A stretch of 5,203 bases of DNA from an uncultured Helicobacteraceae bacterium (GTDB lineage: Bacteria; Campylobacterota; Campylobacteria; Campylobacterales; Sulfurimonadaceae): contig CAIUZU010000339.1 in the NCBI GenBank assembly GCA_903903705.1, forward strand, positions 1 through 5,203, written 5' to 3'. The notes beneath the pieces were generated by a model, which saw nothing but the letters and a program-made list of their open reading frames with translations, was not told where the DNA came from and did not search any database. The position numbers and the translations under genes are program-made. Shown here in pieces: positions 1 to 5,203 of the stretch. How positions within the stretch are numbered: the first letter of the stretch is position 1; each line of letters opens with the position of its first letter.

Positions 1-201
1 CATAGTTGCATGTCTTAGCTCATCTGCCGCATGTTGATTTAACTCAAAAATAGCCGCATCTTTCATGATGCCTTTGACTACTTTGCTCTCGATAAAATAT
101 TGATAATAAGCCAGCCACTCATCCGCATACGCTCTATTTAAAAGATTGATTATTTCTGAAACCTCTATACCTTTAATGATTGAATTTCCTACTCTTGCCA
201 T
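1..201 (-). CDS. Ferritin-like / Dps-like diiron protein, 5' part (runs off the left edge)
   Basis: Only the first 67 codons are present, read leftwards from the ATG at 201-199; the frame is still open at base 1, so the gene is cut by the window edge and is not itself truncated. AGGAG at 208-212, six bases before the ATG, supports this start. The peptide is a predicted helical pair carrying the two half-motifs of ferritin-like iron sites: Ex6Y (Glu28 to Tyr35, in ADEWLAYYQY) and ExxH (Glu61-Leu-Arg-His64, in ADELRHA). In ferritins, bacterioferritins, rubrerythrins and Dps-like proteins these glutamates and the histidine bind the diiron centre. The likely role is cytosolic iron storage or peroxide detoxification. 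The short N-terminus before helix 1 fits the Dps-like (DPSL) or bacterioferritin type better than rubrerythrin, but the second half of the four-helix bundle is missing, so the subfamily stays open. It lies 71 bases downstream of the AAA+ ATPase gene on the same strand and may be co-transcribed or have its own promoter. Confidence 0.82.
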   Translation of the reverse strand, partial: MARVGNSIIKGIEVSEIINLLNRAYADEWLAYYQYFIESKVVKGIMKDAAIFELNQHAADELRHATM

Positions 202-272
202 GGTCTACTCCTGTTAAAAATTTTTAAATCTTTTTATCTTACAGCGAAATTTATTAATTTCGTTTTAAAAGA
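202..272 (-). promoter_or_regulatory. AT-rich gap before the ferritin-like gene with a small hairpin and a weak -10-like box
   Basis: This 71-base gap separates the ATPase stop from the ferritin-like start. It holds a 7-bp inverted repeat, CGAAATT/AATTTCG (245-251 and 256-262, loop of four). No T-run follows directly on the minus strand, so it is not a convincing terminator. Read leftwards, TAAGAT (236-241) matches TATAAT at four of six positions and lies about 34 bases before the start codon, which is a reasonable promoter distance. TTAAAAATTTTTAA (214-227) is a perfect palindrome but may just reflect AT richness. A separate ferritin promoter is possible; no operator such as a Fur box can be identified with confidence. 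Confidence 0.3.
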
Positions 273-1268
273 TTAAGCTAAAAGATAAGCAAATTTTTGA
301 ACCCACTCTTTAAAAGCTTTAGAGTGTTCCATCGTTATACCGTTTCTTTGCAAATCCTGCACTATCATAACGGCAAATTCACTCTTTAGTCCAAGCGTAT
401 ATATAAGCAGATTTTCCAAATATTTTTCATTTTTATCTCTAAGACATGCACTCACCAAACCAGTGCTGAGTGCATACAAAACATCTATCTCATCACTGTA
501 TTCGCCGCTGCTTGTAGACAAAATATTTTCAATATCGGGAAGTTTATGCATGACTTTGATGAAGCTCAAAAATGAGACTGCAACCTCTCGCCCGACCGCT
601 CCGCTAAGAGTATCAAGCAGAAGCTCTTTTGAGATATTACCATTAAGTATGCTGTTTACAAACTCCCAGCTTCTAGGCGTTGCAAAGCTTTTTGCCTCAC
701 TTTTTGGATCAAACGTAAAAAGATGCTCATTTTTATATGAGATATAGGAGATAATCGTCTCATTTACGCCGTTTTTATATGCCCAAAACCGCCAATCTTC
801 TATGCTTACTTCCATCTCAAAGTGAACAAATCTATTTGCCAATGGAGTCGGCATACGGTATGTCACGCCTCTGTCTCCCTCACGATTTCCCGCTGCGACT
901 ATCGCCCAGCCATCAGGAAGCTCATACTCTCCGACTTTTCTATCAAGAATAAGCTGATATGCGGAGGCTTGTACACTTGGCGGAGCTGAGTTTAGCTCAT
1001 CTAAAAAGAGTATTCCCTCGCCCTCACGAGGTAGAAAAGCGGGCGGCGCCCAGAGTGCGGTGTGAGACTCTTTATCGTAAAACGGTATTCCTTTTAAGTC
1101 AGTCGGATCCATAAGAGCAAGACGCAAATCTATAAATCCCACACCGCTCTCCTTTGCTATCTGCTTTACGATAGAAGATTTTCCTATTCCCGGTGCACCC
1201 CATAAAAAGGTCGGAACTCTCTGCTCTACCAAAGAATTTATAATCTCTATTAACTCTGTTGCTCTCAT
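273..1268 (-). CDS. MoxR-type AAA+ ATPase (AAA_5-like)
   Basis: The 331-residue product is a single AAA+ module of the MoxR type, predicted cytosolic. Numbered from the ATG at 1268, visible motifs are Walker A GAPGIGKS (24-31, Lys30), Walker B ILFLDE (86-91, Asp90/Glu91), sensor 1 AAGN (Asn128), an arginine finger in LANRF (Arg146) and a sensor-2-like TPRSWE (Arg199). About 130 helical residues without a known motif follow. MoxR ATPases usually act as chaperones that insert cofactors or mature complexes, often with a VWA-domain partner; none is in this window, so the substrate is unknown. I prefer the ATG at 1266-1268 because it overlaps the upstream stop as ATGA and has AGGA (1277-1280) eight bases before it. 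The in-frame ATG at 1275-1277 would add three residues (MGS) but has AGG almost touching it. The overlap implies translational coupling with the LRV-repeat gene. The family call is firm; the cellular role is not. Confidence 0.9.
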   Translation of the reverse strand: MRATELIEIINSLVEQRVPTFLWGAPGIGKSSIVKQIAKESGVGFIDLRLALMDPTDLKGIPFYDKESHTALWAPPAFLPREGEGILFLDELNSAPPSVQASAYQLILDRKVGEYELPDGWAIVAAGNREGDRGVTYRMPTPLANRFVHFEMEVSIEDWRFWAYKNGVNETIISYISYKNEHLFTFDPKSEAKSFATPRSWEFVNSILNGNISKELLLDTLSGAVGREVAVSFLSFIKVMHKLPDIENILSTSSGEYSDEIDVLYALSTGLVSACLRDKNEKYLENLLIYTLGLKSEFAVMIVQDLQRNGITMEHSKAFKEWVQKFAYLLA

Positions 1269-2611
1269 ACTTCCCATCCTATATTTTCTTGTTGTATATA
1301 TCTGCCAAAAGCAGGATTCTCTTTTACTGCCCTTGCAAATCTCGCATCTAGTTGAAGCTGGTATAAAACCTCAACCGGAGTGGTCGGATTTTGAGCCAAA
1401 GCTTTTAAAACTTCACCATTCCCGCTCTGTGCCAATGCAAGCAGTATATGCGGAGGAGTGGAGACATTGCATGACAAAGAGAGATGATTTGAACTCTCTT
1501 TATATGCCTCCTCAAGGGTTTGTGGCGGTGTTGCGCTATTTTTATATATCTCATTTGCAATCTCGCTTGAATCTTCATGCAGAAGCTTCATCGCCACGCC
1601 TGCATCTATAAAAGTGTTGGATGCCAAAGATATATTTACATTTTGGAGCTTCAAGTCCATCAATCTTTGCTGCATGGAGAGTGAGAGCGAACTGTTTTTT
1701 GCCGTCTCTAAAGGGTATTTTTCTGCAAATAAAGTAAAAAGTTCATCATCAAGATTTATGTTTTTTGCCATATTTTTTGTATACAGATCTATTTCTAAAA
1801 TTTTATAAACAACGCTCTTTGCGAGATTTTTACTCCATGAGAGTGCTTCTAAAACATTTTCATCCTTAGAGTCATAAAGCCCTTGCTGCATCTCTTCATC
1901 GCAATCATCCCTCATGGCGATAACTCTGTTTACCCTTGGATCTGCCCTTTTTATAAAAAGAGTTAAAACGCTCTTTGGAGTATCTGCATGTGAAGAGATG
2001 GCACAGAGGATATTCGCATTTGCATCGCTTGCAACTTTTACAAGAGGCTCAAGCCCTGCTATAGTCTCTATAAGTTCTTGATTTGAAGTTTGAGATATGA
2101 GATGCATAAAACCTGAAGTTGCATACTGCACATTATGATTTCTCTCAATATTTTTATAAAACCGCCCGATTATCGCTGCACTCACATCACGGTTGTCGTC
2201 ATTTTCAAAAAAATCTTCGCTACTCCATGTATACATCTTTAGAAGTTTAAAAAAGAGCTCATCATCTATCATCGTATTTTGGATAAAACTCTTTAGCCTC
2301 TCTTTGTTGCGGCTCAGTTTTAGACTCATCAAAAGCGTATTTGCGTCTATATGCTTTGCCAGCTCTTTTTCCAAAGTATCGATAGATACAAATTCTATAC
2401 TCCCAGATCTCTCTTTATAGAGTGCATCGCCGGCGTTTTGCTCATAAGGCGTCATCATTCTGCCCTCCACGACAAGCGAGACATCTTCCTCAAACTGCCC
2501 AACTATGCTGATTTTGTGGAACTTAAGCTGTGATGAAAACTCATCCATGCTAAAAGCACGACTTTTGCCAAAAAGGAGGATTTTTTTATCTTCTAATTCT
2601 TTTAAATTCAT
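1265..2611 (-). CDS. LRV/HEAT-like helical-repeat protein with possible BRCT-like N-terminus, function unknown
   Basis: I do not recognise a characterised homologue. From the ATG at 2611 the product has 448 residues, with no signal peptide or membrane segment. Residues 9-86 start KKILLFGK and end IEFVSIDTLEKEL, with LVVEG between; this spacing resembles a BRCT fold (strand and Gly at the start, hydrophobic strand, then a final helix), a weak inference. From about 190 onward the chain is made of short helical units with the leucine-rich-repeat-variant pattern, such as AQNPTTPVEVLYQL and CNVSTPPHILLALAQ near the C-terminus and SSHADTPKSVL in the middle. Such solenoids usually bind proteins. The frame is open further upstream to a TTG at 2653, but that lies inside the divergent nhaA promoter and has no ribosome site. 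The ATG at 2611 also lacks a Shine-Dalgarno sequence and sits where the transcript is predicted to begin, so it may be leaderless. The stop overlaps the ATPase start, suggesting the two proteins work as a pair. Confidence 0.75.
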   Translation of the reverse strand: MNLKELEDKKILLFGKSRAFSMDEFSSQLKFHKISIVGQFEEDVSLVVEGRMMTPYEQNAGDALYKERSGSIEFVSIDTLEKELAKHIDANTLLMSLKLSRNKERLKSFIQNTMIDDELFFKLLKMYTWSSEDFFENDDNRDVSAAIIGRFYKNIERNHNVQYATSGFMHLISQTSNQELIETIAGLEPLVKVASDANANILCAISSHADTPKSVLTLFIKRADPRVNRVIAMRDDCDEEMQQGLYDSKDENVLEALSWSKNLAKSVVYKILEIDLYTKNMAKNINLDDELFTLFAEKYPLETAKNSSLSLSMQQRLMDLKLQNVNISLASNTFIDAGVAMKLLHEDSSEIANEIYKNSATPPQTLEEAYKESSNHLSLSCNVSTPPHILLALAQSGNGEVLKALAQNPTTPVEVLYQLQLDARFARAVKENPAFGRYIQQENIGWEV

Positions 2612-2617
2612 AAGCGG

Positions 2618-2626
2618 ATTATAACA
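2618..2626 (-). promoter_or_regulatory. Extended -10 promoter for the LRV-repeat/ATPase operon
   Basis: Read leftwards the bases are TGTTATAAT, a perfect extended -10 (TGnTATAAT). No good -35 box is found at 16-18 bases. Transcription would start about six or seven bases further on, near 2611, which is the A of the proposed ATG, hence the suggestion of a leaderless message. This is a motif match only, with no experimental support. Confidence 0.55.
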
Positions 2627-2641
2627 TCGGTTACTCTCATT

Positions 2642-2650
2642 TGATATAAT
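2642..2650 (+). promoter_or_regulatory. Extended -10 promoter for nhaA
   Basis: TGATATAAT is a perfect extended -10 (TGnTATAAT) 24 bases before the nhaA ATG. A start near 2657 would give a leader of about 18 bases containing the ribosome site. The element lies inside the near-palindrome TTGAT-ATA-ATCAA (2641-2653), which could be chance or an operator. Its -10 is only 21 bases from the -10 of the opposing promoter, so the two polymerase sites overlap and may compete. Confidence 0.6.
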
Positions 2651-2664
2651 CAAGCGGCAATTAG

Positions 2665-2669
2665 AAGGA
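2665..2669 (+). promoter_or_regulatory. Ribosome binding site that fixes the true nhaA start
   Basis: AAGGA is followed by a five-base spacer and the ATG at 2675. This good site, together with the promoter just upstream, shows that nhaA translation starts at 2675 and not at the later ATG at 2915, which lacks a comparable site. Confidence 0.75.
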
Positions 2670-2674
2670 TTATT

Positions 2675-4015
2675 ATGAAATTATACGCACCGTGGGAAAA
2701 AGCATTCAACAGAATTGCAACTCCGTTTGAACATTTTATACATGCTCAAACAACAACAGGCTTGATATTAATGGGTATGACCATTGTTGCGCTATTGCTT
2801 GCAAATACGCCTTTTGCCGACGCATAAGCAAACCTATTTCACACAAATATAAAAATTGAAGTTGGCTCTTGGAGCCTTTCACACTCCATTCATCACTGGA
2901 TTAACGACGGTCTTATGGCTATGTTTTTCTTCCTTATAGGATTAGAGATAAAAAGGGAGATATCTGTAGGTGAATTATCAAATATAAGAGTTGCTATCTT
3001 GCCTATTTTAGCAGCTATCGGCGGCATGATTATACCCGCACTCATCTACTTTGGCATAAACGCAGGCGGTGAAGGCGCAAACGGATGGGGCATCCCGATG
3101 GCAACAGATATAGCTTTTGCCATAAGCGCGCTTGTTCTTCTTGGCAAAAGAGTCTCTACCGCACTTGTTACATTTTTAGTTGCACTCGCCATAGTAGACG
3201 ACTTAGGTGCTGTTGTTGTTATCGCCCTTTTTTATACAGAGCAGATACATCTTATACCGCTACTCTTAGCTTTTATCTCGTTTTTAGTGATGCTCTCCTT
3301 TAATCGTTTTGGAATTCATGCCGTACTTCCCTATTTTATCCTCGGAAGTGTTATGTGGCTTTTTATGCTTGAATCTGGCGTACATGCTACCATCGCAGGT
3401 GTAATAGCGGCCTTGACGATACCTTCCATACCAAAATATGAGCCGACTGCATTTACGGATGATTCAAAAAATCTATTCGATGAGTACGACAGATATCCTG
3501 TTGCGACCGACTATACGATGCATGAGAGACAAAAAGCGATACTACAAAATATAAAAGACAAAATCGATGCGGTAGGTTCACCCTCGGCGAGACTTGAACA
3601 TTCGATGCACCTGCCTGTGAGTTTAGTCGTCATTCCGCTCTTCGCTCTTGCAAATGCAGGAATATCCATAGATTTTGCTTCCATTTCTCAAACAATTACA
3701 CAAGATGTCTCAATTGGAATTATTTTTGGACTTATTGCAGGAAAAGTCATAGGAATTGCAGGAACTTCATGGCTTGCCATAAAACTAAAACTAGCTTCTC
3801 TTCCTGAAAATACAACCATGAGTCAGATTGTAGGTGTCTCTTTTTTAGGGGGCATAGGTTTTACAATGTCAATATTTGTAGCAGAACTGGCATTTTTAGG
3901 CAATGATGTTCTGATACTTCAAGCAAAAATCGGCATACTTAGCGCATCTCTTATTGCAGGTTTTATCGGATTTTTTTGGCTTAAGAGCGTTTCTAAAAAT
4001 ATTAGTTATAATTAA
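2675..4015 (+). pseudogene. nhaA: Na+/H+ antiporter NhaA, interrupted by an in-frame TAA at codon 51
   Basis: The full frame has 446 codons plus stop and encodes an inner-membrane NhaA, which exports Na+ (or Li+) in exchange for H+ and serves pH and salt homeostasis. Codons 1-50 (MKLYAPWEK... to NTPFADA) hold the N-terminal tail and membrane segment 1. TAA at 2825-2827 is codon 51, and the frame then stays open to 4015. Core residues are kept, numbered in the full frame: Asp145 in ATDIAFAI, Asp175-Asp176 in AIVDDLGA, and Lys357 in GLIAGKVIG, matching Asp133, Asp163/164 and Lys300 of E. coli NhaA. The hydrophilic loop at about 256-309, ending in RLEH, is longer than in E. coli (388 residues) but common in other bacteria. 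By my recollection of the E. coli protein, codon 51 aligns with Tyr in GWYHDF, so one TAT/TAC to TAA change explains the stop. Restart at the ATG at 2915 would lose segment 1 and part of segment 2 and is unlikely to give an active antiporter. A sequencing error cannot be excluded. Confidence 0.9.
4007..4012 (+). promoter_or_regulatory. Possible -10 element for the cytochrome gene, overlapping the end of nhaA
   Basis: A perfect TATAAT covers the last codons of nhaA and ends 29 bases before the cytochrome ATG. It is preceded by AGT, so it lacks the TG extension, and no clear -35 is visible. A start near 4019 would give a leader of about 23 bases containing the ribosome site. It could let the cytochrome be transcribed without nhaA, but TATAAT is easily met by chance in AT-rich DNA. 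Confidence 0.4.
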
Positions 4016-4041
4016 AACCCAATTTAACAAAGGATTATTCC

Positions 4042-5145
4042 ATGAAAAAATTATCTCTCTTTTTTGCTCTCTCGTTAGCTCTTTTTGCAAATGACGGCGT
4101 TCATGAGTTCGAACCTAGCAAAGAGTGTCAAACATGTCACCCTCAAATCTACAGTGAGTATTACGACTCCATGCATGCAAATGCGACACCCGATAAAGAC
4201 GTGATTCATAAAGCCGTCTGGGATAAACATCCGCATAAAAACAAGCTTGAACAGTACTCATGCGGAAAGTGTCACTCTCCTGCTGCGGACAATCTAGACA
4301 AGATGTTAACAGATGGACAAAAAGCTCTTCATGATTCTAACAATCCTACTCATCAAGAAGCAATCAGCTGCGCATATTGTCACCGCATCGAGAATATCCA
4401 AAAGCATGAGCAGAGCAATACAAACATAATCAGTAAAGAACCAAAGAGTTATTACGGTTCACAAAGAGCTTCGCTTGATTCCCCGTACCATAAGATTATC
4501 ACTGAAAAAAACGAGCATTTTGCCAACGGAAATGTTTGTGTCGGATGCCACTCACATAACCTTAACAGCCATGGACTTAACCTCTGTTCAACCAATGTAA
4601 ACGACGAAATGAGCCAAGCAAACTGTGTGAGTTGCCATATGCCAAAAGTAGATGGAAGCGTATCTTCCATAAATGAGACTAAAAAACACACATTTCATGG
4701 ATTTGCCGGAGCGCACTCCAACTCTGGCATGCTTAGCAAATATGTGGATATCTCTCTTGTTAAAAATATAGATCATTTCATAGTCAATGTAGACAACCGC
4801 TCTTCGCATGCGCTTCTGCTTCATCCTATGCGAATGGCAGTTTTAAAAATCAGCGTGACAAGAGATAAAAAGAGTATAGATCTTGAAGATGAAGTTTTCG
4901 TAAGAGTAATAGGCAAGGATGGCAAACCTGCCATGCCGTGGGCAGCAGATGTGACACTAAAAGATACAATGATTCAAGCAAATGAGAAAAGAGCCATAAA
5001 ACGGGAGTTTAAACTAGAAAAAGGCGATAAGGTAAATGTTACTTTAGGCTGGTTTTTAGTAAATCCAAAATCACTTGAGCAACTCGGACTGCAAAATGAA
5101 AAAGTTGCAAAAGAGTTTCATATCTTTAAAAAGCAGAGTTTTTAG
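4042..5145 (+). CDS. Periplasmic pentaheme cytochrome c, cytochrome c554-like
   Basis: The 367-residue product begins with a Sec signal peptide (MKK, a hydrophobic stretch to about residue 15, likely cut after LFA at 16), so it acts in the periplasm. Five CxxCH haem c sites are seen: CQTCH (29-33), CGKCH (74-78), CAYCH (110-114), CVGCH (166-170) and CVSCH (195-199). A lone Cys182 has no motif. The first site and its surroundings (CQTCH, then IYSEYYDSMHANA) match the cytochrome c554-type pattern CxxCHxxxYxxxxxSxHA, and SCHMPK at the fifth is typical of multihaem redox proteins. Residues from about 240 to 360 have no haem and look beta-rich, starting HFIVNVDNRSSHALLLHP, like the C-terminal domain of some multihaem cytochromes. 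The likely role is electron transfer in anaerobic respiration; donor, acceptor and any enzymatic activity are unknown. AAAGGA (4029-4034) lies seven bases before the ATG. The start is 26 bases after the nhaA stop, so it may be co-transcribed with nhaA or use a promoter at 4007. Confidence 0.88.
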   Translation: MKKLSLFFALSLALFANDGVHEFEPSKECQTCHPQIYSEYYDSMHANATPDKDVIHKAVWDKHPHKNKLEQYSCGKCHSPAADNLDKMLTDGQKALHDSNNPTHQEAISCAYCHRIENIQKHEQSNTNIISKEPKSYYGSQRASLDSPYHKIITEKNEHFANGNVCVGCHSHNLNSHGLNLCSTNVNDEMSQANCVSCHMPKVDGSVSSINETKKHTFHGFAGAHSNSGMLSKYVDISLVKNIDHFIVNVDNRSSHALLLHPMRMAVLKISVTRDKKSIDLEDEVFVRVIGKDGKPAMPWAADVTLKDTMIQANEKRAIKREFKLEKGDKVNVTLGWFLVNPKSLEQLGLQNEKVAKEFHIFKKQSF

Positions 5146-5154
5146 TTTTAAGAC

Positions 5155-5183
5155 GGAGAGCTATTTTTTATAGCTTCCCTCTC
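5155..5183 (+). terminator. Possible terminator hairpin after the cytochrome gene
   Basis: AGCTAT (5159-5164) and ATAGCT (5170-5175) form a perfect 6-bp stem around a five-T loop, with flanking GGAG and CTCTC able to extend it imperfectly. The following plus-strand sequence has only a short broken T-run (TTGATTTT), so it is at best a weak intrinsic terminator. It begins ten bases after the cytochrome stop, the expected place. It could also serve a converging gene beyond the right edge. Confidence 0.4.
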
Positions 5184-5203
5184 TTGATTTTACACTCACT
5201 ACC

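Noticed and set aside
245..262. Inverted repeat after the ATPase gene considered as an intrinsic terminator
   Set aside because: The stem is AT-rich and short and is not followed by a T-run on the minus strand.
463..747. Open frame of 94 codons on the plus strand inside the ATPase gene
   Set aside because: It lies antisense within a well-supported AAA+ coding region, has no recognisable domain and is a shadow of that gene.
2571..2580. Strong Shine-Dalgarno-like AAGGAGGA on the plus strand
   Set aside because: No start codon follows at a suitable distance; the bases are antisense to codons of the LRV-repeat gene.
3085..3303. Plus-strand frame of 72 codons inside nhaA, considered as a sign of a frameshift
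   Set aside because: The NhaA frame is continuous and conserved through this stretch, so this is an out-of-frame shadow.
4452..4824. Two minus-strand open frames inside the cytochrome gene
   Set aside because: They are antisense to a gene with a signal peptide and five haem motifs, and their translations show no family features.
5168..5203. Possible last codons of a converging minus-strand gene at the right edge
   Set aside because: Two of the three minus-strand frames are open from the edge for about a dozen codons before a stop, which is too short to tell a real C-terminus from chance.

Overview
The window looks like chromosomal DNA of an AT-rich Campylobacterota (epsilonproteobacterium), probably close to Sulfurimonas. 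This rests on base composition, TATAAT-type -10 elements without clear -35 boxes, and the style of the proteins (Dps-like ferritin, NhaA with a long central loop, periplasmic multiheme cytochrome). The species-level guess is inference. No RNA gene, insertion sequence, CRISPR array or attachment site is visible.

Layout: the left half is read on the minus strand from a divergent promoter region at about 2612-2674. First comes a 448-residue protein of LRV-like helical repeats with a possible BRCT-like N-terminus (1265-2611). It overlaps by four bases (ATGA) a MoxR-type AAA+ ATPase (273-1268). After a 71-base gap follows the 5' part of a ferritin-like/Dps-like gene that runs off the left edge (1-201). 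The right half is read on the plus strand: an nhaA Na+/H+ antiporter gene (2675-4015), then a secreted pentaheme cytochrome c (4042-5145), then a short tail with a hairpin.

The most notable point is that nhaA is broken. The ribosome binding site, start and first 50 codons are intact, then an in-frame TAA sits at 2825-2827 where the E. coli homologue, as I recall it, has a tyrosine. The remaining 395 codons stay open and keep the catalytic residues. This is either a very recent nonsense mutation, a sequencing error, or a case of readthrough or reinitiation. An annotation that simply starts at the next ATG (2915) would hide the lesion by reporting an N-terminally shortened antiporter.

The LRV-repeat protein and the AAA+ ATPase are probably translationally coupled and may act as a chaperone-like pair; no VWA-domain partner, usual for MoxR ATPases, is inside the window. 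The antiporter and the cytochrome both act in the cell envelope, but nothing here proves a functional link. The cytochrome seems to have its own -10 element at the end of nhaA, so it may be expressed regardless of the nhaA lesion.
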